Assembly (NCBI GenBank): GCA_947488645.1
Contig: CANLAC010000006.1
Location: forward strand, 1-16,723
Direction of reading: 5' to 3'
Origin: Actinomycetota bacterium
GTDB lineage: Bacteria; Actinomycetota; Actinomycetes; Nanopelagicales; Nanopelagicaceae
DNA: 16,723 nt
Below the pieces are notes generated by a model, which was not told the origin of the DNA, did not search any database, and was given only the letters and a program-made list of their open reading frames with translations. A program made the position numbers and the translations under genes. Positions 1 to 6,066 of the stretch are shown in pieces (the stretch's first letter is position 1; each line of letters begins with the position of its first letter).

Positions 1-77
1 GTAACACCAGGTTCTAACTCTAGCTCTAGTGAGTTATAGGAACGAAAGTTGGTCAGAGCCAACTTGTTAATGCGCAC
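1..77 (-). CDS. recF: RecF, DNA replication/repair ATPase (N-terminal 25 residues only)
   Basis: The reverse strand from position 77 reads GTG then RINKLALTNFRSYNSLELEL, the typical RecF opening: a short beta strand, then the L-x-N-F-R-S-Y motif that precedes the Walker A loop. The gene leaves the window at the left edge before the P-loop, so its completeness cannot be judged. An AAGGA ribosome binding site lies at 84-88, six bases before the GTG. It follows dnaN by 23 nt on the same strand, the usual dnaA-dnaN-recF order. RecF loads RecA with RecO and RecR at single-strand gaps. Start and identity rest on a short peptide, but motif and position agree. Confidence 0.88.
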   Translation of the reverse strand, partial: MRINKLALTNFRSYNSLELELEPGV

Positions 78-100
78 TAGAGGTCCTTAAAGGTTTGCGA

Positions 101-1231
101 TTATGAGGCGTAACGCATTGGCATTAACAAGTAGCGGTAGTTTTCAACAACCACACCATCTTTATCGCTCTTACCCATCAATATTGCTGGCTTGTTTGAA
201 CCGGTAAATGAGATCTGAACAAACTTTGTTCCAACCGCATTTAAACCATCTGCAAGAAATGTTGGGTTAAAAGCAATTGAGATTGCTTCTCCAGTTAACA
301 AGATTTCAATTGCTTCAGTCGCTTGTGCTTCTTCCCCTGCACCTGCCTCAAGAGAAAGAGTGTTGTTTGCGAAATCAAGACGAAGTGGGACTGTTTTATC
401 TGTAACAAGAGCAACACGACGAACAGAATCTAGGAGAGTTGCAACCTCAATGAGGGCGGTTGTTGTTATCTCTTGTGGAAGTAGGTGGCGATATGGTGGG
501 AATGTTCCATCCAACATGCGTGATGTCATGGTTTTCCCGTCACCTGCAAAACCGGCTAAACGATCATTGCTTGTGTTGGGTGCAAAAGAGAGAGAAACAT
601 CTTTAGAACCAGTGAGTGATTTGGCGGCATCTGCAATTGTGCGAGCGCGTAATAGCGCTGTTGTAGAAGTGTTTGGCGCTGTTGGTGTCCATTGAATTTC
701 ACGAACAGCTAAGCGATAGCGATCTGTTGCCGCAAAAGTAACTGTGTCTTCATTGATTTCAATGTGTACACCGGTGAGTGTTGGTAGTGAGTCATCTCGG
801 CCTGCAGCAATTGCAACTTGTGCAACAGCTGTTGCAAAGGTGTCACTTGCGACCACTCCTGTTGAATCTGGAAGTTCTGGCAGGTTTGGGTACTCATCAA
901 CTGAAAGTGTTGGGAGTGTGAACTTTGCACTACCGCTAGTAACCGCAACACGTGTGCCCTCTAAAACAAAGGTGATTGGTTTATTAGGAAGAGAACGTGA
1001 AATCTCCGCTAATAGTTTCCCTGGTACTAAAACCTTGCCTGATTCCTTAACCTCTGCCGCAAAATGTGCCTTGCTTGCTGTTTCAAGATCAGATGCAGAT
1101 AAAAAGACTTCATTACCGGTTGCGTTAATCACAATTCCTAATAGCTCGGTTTTGATAGGGCGCGTGGATAGAGAGCGGGAAACCCAGTTAACCCCATCGG
1201 CTAACGCTGACTGCTCGACTGTAAATTTCAT
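101..1231 (-). CDS. dnaN: DNA polymerase III beta subunit (sliding clamp)
   Basis: This encodes a 376-residue protein, the normal length for an actinobacterial beta clamp. It starts MKFTVEQSALADGVNWVSRSL and ends with the conserved clamp tail LLMPMRYAS (family consensus around YLLMPMR). It forms the ring that tethers Pol III to DNA and recruits other replication and repair enzymes through its hydrophobic pocket, of which the C-terminal MPMR segment is part. The ATG at 1231 is preceded by GAGG six bases upstream on the reverse strand, which supports this start. It lies 327 nt downstream of dnaA, with oriC-like sequence in the gap, and 23 nt before recF. Nothing is broken or unusual in the protein. 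Confidence 0.97.
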   Translation of the reverse strand: MKFTVEQSALADGVNWVSRSLSTRPIKTELLGIVINATGNEVFLSASDLETASKAHFAAEVKESGKVLVPGKLLAEISRSLPNKPITFVLEGTRVAVTSGSAKFTLPTLSVDEYPNLPELPDSTGVVASDTFATAVAQVAIAAGRDDSLPTLTGVHIEINEDTVTFAATDRYRLAVREIQWTPTAPNTSTTALLRARTIADAAKSLTGSKDVSLSFAPNTSNDRLAGFAGDGKTMTSRMLDGTFPPYRHLLPQEITTTALIEVATLLDSVRRVALVTDKTVPLRLDFANNTLSLEAGAGEEAQATEAIEILLTGEAISIAFNPTFLADGLNAVGTKFVQISFTGSNKPAILMGKSDKDGVVVENYRYLLMPMRYAS

Positions 1232-1558
1232 CTCTATCCTCGGCTTTTCTGTAATGTGGAAAGGTTATTCGCGTAACTGGATGTATGTATATAAAGGTAG
1301 TCGTAGTAACTAGAGCGATTTTCTGTGGGTAAGTTATAAAAGTCCTGTTCAACGCGGGGATTGGCTTTGTATAAGCTGTTAATAACTGGTGGAAAAATGT
1401 GGGTATAACTCTGCTCCATATCAACCACACCCTTCTTCCTAATTAATTCACCGAGGTTATCCACGGTGTTGCCCTTATTCTCCACAGTTATCCACAACTT
1501 GTCCCCAATTGGGGGTAAAGAGTGGCAATTCGGACAAATAGCCCAAATCAACCGCGAA
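1232..1558. other. dnaA-dnaN intergenic region, candidate oriC with phased DnaA boxes
   Basis: This 327-nt gap has no convincing gene. On the + strand it holds DnaA boxes TTATCCACG (1457-1465), TTCTCCACA (1478-1486), TTATCCACA (1488-1496, perfect) and TTGTCCCCA (1499-1507), starting 21, 10 and 11 bases apart. Opposite-strand boxes are TGTGGGTAA (1324-1332), TGTGGGTAT (1398-1406) and a weaker TGTGGAAAG (1255-1263). AT-rich stretches lie at 1281-1297 and 1368-1390, on the dnaN side of the boxes, where an unwinding element would be expected. Actinobacterial oriC is usually between dnaA and dnaN, which fits. The dnaN promoter must also lie here, but I could not fix it with confidence. Confidence 0.8.
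1503..1514. repeat. Perfect 12-bp palindrome beside the DnaA boxes
   Basis: CCCCAATTGGGG is a perfect palindrome just after the DnaA-box run and about 45 bases from the dnaA stop codon. It partly overlaps the weak DnaA box at 1499-1507 and a mirror-image weak box, TGGGGGTAA, at 1510-1518. It has no run of T after it, so it does not look like an intrinsic terminator. Its role is unknown; it could simply be two overlapping degenerate DnaA boxes in opposite orientation. Confidence 0.5.
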
Positions 1559-2959
1559 CTATCTAGCTTGCTGCTTAATTCTGGTGGTGAGCTCGTTGAC
1601 CTGGTTATAGATCGAACGGCGCTCAGCCATCAGTTGACGGATCTTTCTATCGGCGTGCATAACCGTCGTGTGGTCACGCCCACCAAATGTTTGGCCGATC
1701 TTCGGCAAAGAAAGCTCTGTGAGCTCTCGGCATAAATACATCGCGATCTGGCGAGCATTAACTAACACTCGAGAACGCGATGTCCCACATAAATCATCAA
1801 TTGTCAGACTGAAGTAGGCCGCGGTTTGAGCCATGATGGTTGCTCCAGTAATTTCTGGATTAGATTCATTAGGAATTAAATCCTTTAACACAATTTCTGC
1901 CAGTGACAAGTCAACACTTTGGCGATTAAGGGATGCAAAAGCGGTAACACGAATTAACGCACCTTCCAATTCGCGGATGTTTGTTGAAATCTTGCTTGCA
2001 ATATATTCAAGAACATCATCTGGCGCATTTAACTTATCCTGCGCAGCTTTTTTACGAAGAATCGCAATACGTGTTTCCAACTCCGGTGGTTGAATATCTG
2101 TGATTAAACCCCACTCAAATCGGGAACGTAAGCGATCTTCCAAAGTTGTTAACTGCTTTGGTGGTCGGTCACTTGAGATAACAATCTGCTTGTTTGCGTT
2201 ATATAAAGTGTTGAAGGTGTGGAAGAACTCTTCCTGTGTTCGCTCTTTATTTTCCAAGAACTGAATATCATCAACTAATAAAATATCGAGATCGCGGTAA
2301 CGACGTTGGAATGCAGAAGCCTTATCGTCACGAATTGAGTTAATAAAGTCATTAGTGAACTCTTCTGATGAAACATACTTAACACGCACGTTTCCGTAGA
2401 GTTCTTGCGCATATGCACCGATAGCGTGAAGCAAGTGAGTCTTACCTAAACCAGACTCACCATAAATAAACAACGGGTTGTATGCCTTGGCGGGTGCTTC
2501 TGCTACCGCAACAGCTGCTGCGTGTGCAAAACGATTAGAAGCACCAATAACAAAAGTTTCAAAAATGTAGCGAGGGTTTAAAGTTGAGGTCTCGGCAGAT
2601 TTTGACAGTGGTGAGTCATCGCGACCCATGCCAGATTTAGGAGTAACAAACTCAACTTCAACATCCTGAGATGGAGTTGTAACAACTTCCAAAGTTTCAT
2701 CAACCGTTACTGCAATATTTGTGGTCGATCCAAGTTCGCGAGTTAAAACATCACTTACAACTGTGCGCAAACGACTCTCTAAAACATCTTTTGCAAAAAG
2801 ATTAGGGGCAGCAACCAATAAAGTTGTTACATCGTCATTGTGAAGAAGGCCTAATGGTTTTGTTAGTTGTAAAAATGCGCGGTGTTGCGGTGCATTGATC
2901 GCAACTTCCTCAATTACACGGCCCCACAAGGTGGGTAGCTCAACTTCAATAACGCTCAC
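1559..2959 (-). CDS. dnaA: Chromosomal replication initiator DnaA
   Basis: From GTG at 2959 this gives 466 residues. Domain I (about 1-75) begins [19 protein letters not shown], aligning with the LW..V helix that opens DnaA proteins. A short variable domain II follows (about 90-125). The AAA+ domain has Walker A GESGLGKT (167-174) and Walker B LLVDD (227-231). The C-terminal DNA-binding domain has the DnaA signature [15 protein letters not shown] (426-440). The frame stays open to an ATG at 3229, but the extra 90 residues resemble no DnaA, and their DNA holds DnaA boxes. GTG 2959 has GAGG five bases upstream. TTG 2962, GTG 2992 and GTG 3004 are weaker alternatives. DnaA-ATP binds the flanking boxes and melts the origin; boxes just upstream of the start suggest autoregulation. 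Confidence 0.95.
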   Translation of the reverse strand: MSVIEVELPTLWGRVIEEVAINAPQHRAFLQLTKPLGLLHNDDVTTLLVAAPNLFAKDVLESRLRTVVSDVLTRELGSTTNIAVTVDETLEVVTTPSQDVEVEFVTPKSGMGRDDSPLSKSAETSTLNPRYIFETFVIGASNRFAHAAAVAVAEAPAKAYNPLFIYGESGLGKTHLLHAIGAYAQELYGNVRVKYVSSEEFTNDFINSIRDDKASAFQRRYRDLDILLVDDIQFLENKERTQEEFFHTFNTLYNANKQIVISSDRPPKQLTTLEDRLRSRFEWGLITDIQPPELETRIAILRKKAAQDKLNAPDDVLEYIASKISTNIRELEGALIRVTAFASLNRQSVDLSLAEIVLKDLIPNESNPEITGATIMAQTAAYFSLTIDDLCGTSRSRVLVNARQIAMYLCRELTELSLPKIGQTFGGRDHTTVMHADRKIRQLMAERRSIYNQVNELTTRIKQQAR

Positions 2960-3244
2960 CAAGGCCTCAATTCCATAGAAAAACTCATCCACAGGGTTAT
3001 CCACAACCTGTGGTCTAAACCCCAGGTTGAGCCCTGCATAACCCGCCAAAAGTGATCTACCTGTGGACGGGGAGTGAAAAGTAGAGCGATTTGGCAAAAA
3101 AAGCAACTGGTTATCCACAATCACCCCACCCCCCGCATGAGCCTGCCGCCAGTTTGACCCGCTTATCCCCAGACCTCTACCGTTACCTCCTTGCTTCCCC
3201 CATATTTCTGGCCCTGAGTAGAAGTTCATTATTAGGAGTTTTCA
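2960..3244. promoter_or_regulatory. dnaA-rpmH intergenic region with second DnaA-box cluster
   Basis: This is the 285-nt divergent gap between dnaA (-) and rpmH (+). On the + strand it holds DnaA boxes TCATCCACA (2985-2993), TTATCCACA (2997-3005, perfect), TTATCCACA (3111-3119, perfect) and TTATCCCCA (3163-3171). Weaker reverse boxes are TGTGGTCTA (3009-3017) and TGTGGACGG (3062-3070). The 2997 and 3009 boxes form an inverted pair around CCACA-ACC-TGTGG. The region must carry promoters for both genes. The boxes nearest dnaA are 26-46 bases from its start codon, well placed to repress or tune dnaA transcription. Together with 1232-1558 this makes a two-part origin arrangement flanking dnaA, as known in Bacillus subtilis; its function here is inferred. 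Confidence 0.75.
3154..3183 (+). promoter_or_regulatory. Candidate sigma-70-type promoter of rpmH
   Basis: TTGACC (3154-3159) and TACCGT (3178-3183) are 18 bases apart, a plausible -35 and TAnnnT-type -10 for the actinobacterial housekeeping sigma factor. The predicted start near 3190 leaves a leader of about 55 bases before rpmH. The DnaA box TTATCCCCA (3163-3171) sits in the spacer, so DnaA binding could interfere with polymerase here. This is a motif match only. Confidence 0.4.
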
Positions 3245-3382
3245 ATGACAAAGCGCACCTTCCAACCCAATACACGTCGTCGTGCCAAGAAGCATGGCTT
3301 CCGTGCCCGTATGGCAACCCGTGCAGGCCGTGCAGTACTTGCTGCTCGTCGCGGCAAGGGTCGCGCCAAGCTTTCTGCATAA
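3245..3382 (+). CDS. rpmH: 50S ribosomal protein L34
   Basis: The frame encodes 45 residues, [20 protein letters not shown] at the start and GRAKLSA at the end, a textbook bL34: very basic, with the invariant KRTFQPN start, RRR...HGFR core and R-x-x-VLAARRxKGR tail. Family length is 44-47 residues. An AGGAG ribosome binding site at 3234-3238 sits six bases before the ATG. The protein packs into 23S rRNA of the large subunit. It heads the + strand run with rnpA immediately after, the near-universal rpmH-rnpA pairing, and is divergent from dnaA. It is GC-richer than many neighbours, as expected for a highly expressed basic protein. Confidence 0.98.
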   Translation: MTKRTFQPNTRRRAKKHGFRARMATRAGRAVLAARRGKGRAKLSA

Positions 3383-3401
3383 AGGTTCATAACCGATACC
3401 C

Positions 3402-3755
3402 GTGCTTGCAAAAAGCGCACGCCTTACTGAGAGCGCCGATTTCGCGCGCGCAACAAAGAGTGGTTTGAGGTTTTCAACCCAAAACTTTGTCGGATATCTC
3501 TACCCCACCAATCTAGATCAACCTGCTCGCGCAGGATTGATTATTAGTAAAAATGTTGGTGGTTCTGTAACCAGACACCGCATTGCTCGCAAAGCACGTC
3601 ATGCGCTTCGAGAGATCTACCCACAATTACCAACCGGTGGTTTGTTAGTGGTTCGAGCTCTTAATAGCGCGAGCGAGGCAGATGTTGCACAAGAGATAAC
3701 AAAGATTGTCGGACAACTCCTAAAAAAGTTGTCCGAGAAGGCTAATCAGAAGTGA
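3402..3755 (+). CDS. rnpA: Ribonuclease P protein component
   Basis: This 117-residue basic protein starts at GTG with [20 protein letters not shown], matching the RnpA opening (x-L-x-K-xx-RL-xxxxDF). The RNA-binding signature reads [16 protein letters not shown] (56-71), a slightly unusual version of the R-N-R-x-K-R-x-x-R-x-x-x-R motif, with H for N and A for K. It binds RNase P RNA and helps cleave 5' leaders from pre-tRNA. The gene begins 19 nt after rpmH; AAAGG at 3381-3385 overlaps the rpmH stop and is too far upstream to be a strong ribosome binding site, so translation may be coupled or weak. Its TGA stop overlaps the yidD GTG start by four bases. Confidence 0.95.
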   Translation: MLAKSARLTESADFARATKSGLRFSTQNFVGYLYPTNLDQPARAGLIISKNVGGSVTRHRIARKARHALREIYPQLPTGGLLVVRALNSASEADVAQEITKIVGQLLKKLSEKANQK

Positions 3756-3979
3756 GGCGGTTATTGATCGCACCTATCAAGGTGTATCAAAAATGGATCT
3801 CACCAATGTTTGGGCCACGTTGTAAATATTACCCGTCATGTTCTTCATATGCCGTCACAGCAATTGAAAACTACGGACTCAAAGGTATTGCAATGAGCGC
3901 CTGGCGATTATTGCGTTGTAATCCATGGTCACACGGTGGTGTTGATTATGCAGTTCCGAAAGAGAAGGTAGTTATTTAA
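3752..3979 (+). CDS. yidD: YidD, membrane protein insertion efficiency factor
   Basis: This 75-residue protein, from GTG at 3752, carries the YidD family core [19 protein letters not shown] (conserved C-x-Y-x-P-S-C-S-x-Y) followed by [16 protein letters not shown]. Family members are about 70-85 residues. YidD is a small, amphipathic, membrane-associated protein that aids YidC-dependent insertion. Its start overlaps the rnpA stop (GTGA) and its TAA shares one base with the yidC ATG, so rnpA, yidD and yidC are probably translationally coupled. The GTG start is the only sensible one, because [18 protein letters not shown] is the usual N terminus. Confidence 0.95.
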   Translation: MRRLLIAPIKVYQKWISPMFGPRCKYYPSCSSYAVTAIENYGLKGIAMSAWRLLRCNPWSHGGVDYAVPKEKVVI

Positions 3980-4887
3980 TGGATAGCATCCTAAACCCCT
4001 TATATATCGCTGTTTCTTGGGTGATTGTTTCGATCCATAATTTACTAACCCCGATCTTTGGAACTGACAGTGGTGTCTCGTGGTCACTAGCGATCATCGG
4101 TCTCGTAATTATTATTCGTATTATCTTAATTCCACTTTTTGTAAAGCAAATTAAATCCCAGCGTGCATTAACCGCGCTTCAACCACATATGAAGGATATT
4201 CAAAAGAAGTACAAAGATGATCGCCAGAAGCAATCAGAAGAGATGATGAAGCTCTACAAAGAGCATAAGACAAATCCACTTGCATCATGTTTTCCTATCT
4301 TGGCTCAAGCTCCAATCTTCTTTGCTTTGTTTACAGTGTTAAACGGAATCGGAAAAGTTCCAATCGACGCAAAAGGAGTTCTCACAACAAAGGATGGAAT
4401 CAGCGCAGCACAAGCTGAGTTCTTTGGCGCACCAATTTCACAAACTTTCTTAGGTTCAGATATTGGCACTGTAAAACTCGTAACAATTTTTCTTATTGCA
4501 TTTATGTCATTAACGACCTTTACAACCCAGCGTCAGTTAATGACAAAGGGAATGCCTAAGATGGATTCTTCAAATAATATGATGTTGCAACAACAAAAAA
4601 TTATGTTGTATGCATTCCCAGTTATTTTTGCAATCACTGGTGTTAACTTTCCAGTTGGTGTTTTGATTTATTGGTCAACAACAAACTTGTGGACATGGGG
4701 ACAGCAGTACTACGTCATTAAACGAAACCCAACGCCAGGATCTCCGGCATACGAAGAGCTTCAACGAAAGCGCAATAAGAAAAATGGAGTAGCTGAGAGC
4801 AGCGACTCAACCGAGAACTCTGAGGGCACGACGATCGAAGAAAAAGGTCAGCGCCAACAGCCAAAAAAGAAGAAAAAGAAGAAGTAG
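3979..4887 (+). CDS. yidC: YidC/Oxa1-family membrane protein insertase
   Basis: This 302-residue protein has the five-helix YidC core: hydrophobic segments near 8-27, 35-55, 103-122, 166-182 and 209-235. The conserved groove arginine is R47 in the second of these (IIIRIILIPL), followed by the charged coiled-coil loop (about 60-98) typical of the family. There is no large periplasmic P1 domain and no lipoprotein cysteine, as expected for actinobacteria. It inserts membrane proteins alone or with SecYEG. The tail after about 245 is hydrophilic and ends in an almost pure lysine tract (KKKKKKK), which may contact ribosomes; that role is inferred from other YidC/Oxa1 tails. It starts at the last base of the yidD stop codon. 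Confidence 0.96.
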   Translation: MDSILNPLYIAVSWVIVSIHNLLTPIFGTDSGVSWSLAIIGLVIIIRIILIPLFVKQIKSQRALTALQPHMKDIQKKYKDDRQKQSEEMMKLYKEHKTNPLASCFPILAQAPIFFALFTVLNGIGKVPIDAKGVLTTKDGISAAQAEFFGAPISQTFLGSDIGTVKLVTIFLIAFMSLTTFTTQRQLMTKGMPKMDSSNNMMLQQQKIMLYAFPVIFAITGVNFPVGVLIYWSTTNLWTWGQQYYVIKRNPTPGSPAYEELQRKRNKKNGVAESSDSTENSEGTTIEEKGQRQQPKKKKKKK

Positions 4888-4929
4888 ACAAAACGGACTT
4901 ATTACTACAATCCCGACAAAGGGGGCATC

Positions 4930-5460
4930 ATGGCAAAAGCGAAGAGTGAAACAGTAGAAGTTGTGGCTGAAGAGGCTGTAGAGGCAAAAAAGGCGCCTAA
5001 AGGTGTGGCACGTCTGGAGGAAGAGGGCGACATCGCCGCTGACTACCTAGAAGCACTCCTTGACATCGCAGATCTTGATGGCGACATCGATATCGATGTT
5101 GAAAACGACCGTGCCGCTTTGGCCATTGTTGGCGGAAAGCTCAGCCACCTCGTGGGTTCAAGCGGTGAGGTTTTGGATGCTATCCAAGAGCTAACTCGCC
5201 TTGCTGTGCAGACCTCAACGGGAGATCGCAGCCGCTTAATGTTAGATATTGATGGATTCCGCGCTGGCCGCCGCACAGAGCTCAAGAAGTTGGCCGAGGA
5301 TATGGCTGAAGAGGCAAAGACCACGGGCAACTCAATCAAATTGAAGCCAATGAACGCCTTTGAGCGCAAAATCATCCACGACACAATCCAGGATCTAGGC
5401 CTTAGTAGTGAGTCTGATGGTGAAGATCCAAACCGTTTCGTAGTTATCTATCCAGCCTAA
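4930..5460 (+). CDS. khpB: KhpB/Jag RNA-binding protein (KH and R3H domains)
   Basis: This 176-residue protein has an acidic, alanine-rich N terminus (1-45), a KH-type domain (about 50-120) with the loop GGKLSHLVGSSGEVLDAIQ, and a C-terminal R3H domain (about 125-176) containing MNAFERKIIHDTI. Jag/KhpB binds RNA and in other bacteria influences cell elongation and small-RNA regulation. The Jag_N domain found in Firmicutes is absent, which is normal for actinobacterial versions. A GGGGG tract four bases before the ATG is the likely ribosome binding site. The 42-nt gap after yidC is the longest in this run. rsmG follows after 3 nt. The gene is GC-richer than yidC and the parA interior. Confidence 0.93.
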   Translation: MAKAKSETVEVVAEEAVEAKKAPKGVARLEEEGDIAADYLEALLDIADLDGDIDIDVENDRAALAIVGGKLSHLVGSSGEVLDAIQELTRLAVQTSTGDRSRLMLDIDGFRAGRRTELKKLAEDMAEEAKTTGNSIKLKPMNAFERKIIHDTIQDLGLSSESDGEDPNRFVVIYPA

Positions 5461-5463
5461 ATC

Positions 5464-6042
5464 GTGGAGGTTTCACGTGAAACCCTTATCGCGAGGCATT
5501 TCCCAGATGTTGAGCGGGTTCACACCTACGTTAAATTCCTAGAAACAGCTGGAATTGAGCGTGGCTTGATCGGTCCCCGTGAGGCGGACCGCATCTGGGA
5601 GCGCCACATCTTTAACTGCCTGCCTATAACCACCCTTTTCACAGAAGGCGCTACCCTCTTTGATATCGGTTCTGGCGCGGGATTGCCCGGAATTGTTATC
5701 GCCTTGGCCCGACCTGATTTAAAGGTAACCCTGATTGAGCCCCTTGAGCGCCGCGTGGAGTTCCTCCAAGAGGCGGTTATCGGACTTGATATTGAGGTAA
5801 TTCGGGGTCGTTCCCAGGATGTGAAGGCAACGGCGCACTATGTAACAGCCAGAGCGGTTGCTCCTCTAGAGAAGTTAAAGAAAATTAGCTGGCACCTTTT
5901 AAAGACCAATGGCTCATTACTGGCTATGAAGGGTGAAAAAGCCCAAGAAGAGATGAAATCTGTGCCAAAAGCGATCCTCCATGAGGTAATTCTGGAGGGA
6001 ATTGAGCTCAGCCGCGTCGTTGAAGTTAAAAAAGGTGCTTAA
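5464..6042 (+). CDS. rsmG: 16S rRNA (guanine-N7) methyltransferase RsmG (GidB)
   Basis: This 192-residue protein has the RsmG SAM-binding motif LFDIGSGAGLPG (65-76), preceded by the conserved WERHIFNCL and followed by LIEPLERRVEFL and VTARAVAPLEKL. It methylates a guanine in the 530 loop of 16S rRNA; its loss gives low-level streptomycin resistance in other bacteria. GTG at 5464 is three bases after the jag stop with no clear ribosome binding site, so coupled translation is likely. The first codons (MEVSRET) are written by a parS site, a situation known from other genomes where gidB adjoins parAB. It is slightly shorter than E. coli RsmG (about 207). GC is high here (36 of 60 bases in 5701-5760). 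Confidence 0.95.
   Translation: MEVSRETLIARHFPDVERVHTYVKFLETAGIERGLIGPREADRIWERHIFNCLPITTLFTEGATLFDIGSGAGLPGIVIALARPDLKVTLIEPLERRVEFLQEAVIGLDIEVIRGRSQDVKATAHYVTARAVAPLEKLKKISWHLLKTNGSLLAMKGEKAQEEMKSVPKAILHEVILEGIELSRVVEVKKGA
5469..5484. other. parS centromere site 1 (inside rsmG)
   Basis: GGTTTCACGTGAAACC is a perfect 16-bp palindrome containing the intact 14-bp parS core GTTTCACGTGAAAC; it differs from the canonical TGTTTCACGTGAAACA only in the outermost base on each side. ParB binds this site, loads as a CTP clamp and spreads. It lies about 570 bases upstream of parA and in frame with the rsmG start, encoding VSRET. Confidence 0.93.
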
Positions 6043-6047
6043 CTACC

Positions 6048-6066
6048 CACGTGAATGATTCACGTG
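6048..6066. repeat. 19-bp inverted repeat overlapping parS site 2
   Basis: CACGTGAAT-G-ATTCACGTG is a perfect inverted repeat with 9-base arms and a one-base centre. It places two CACGTG cores 13 bases apart at the start of parA; the right arm is part of the parS site at 6056-6071. It covers the proposed parA GTG start (6051-6053). ParB or another regulator could use it as an operator; this is inference. Confidence 0.6.

Noticed and set aside
744..1313. A 189-codon + strand frame opposite dnaN
   Set aside because: It is antisense to a fully conserved dnaN, has no recognisable domain and is explained by the codon bias of the real gene.
3001..3013. CCACA-ACC-TGTGG hairpin as a terminator or attenuator of dnaA
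   Set aside because: The stem is only five base pairs with no T-tract, and it is simply formed by two opposed DnaA-box-like sequences.
3091..3468. A 125-codon + strand frame across the origin and rpmH
   Set aside because: It is out of frame with rpmH and rnpA, rich in P/S/C as expected from a shifted GC-rich frame, and overlaps two certain genes.
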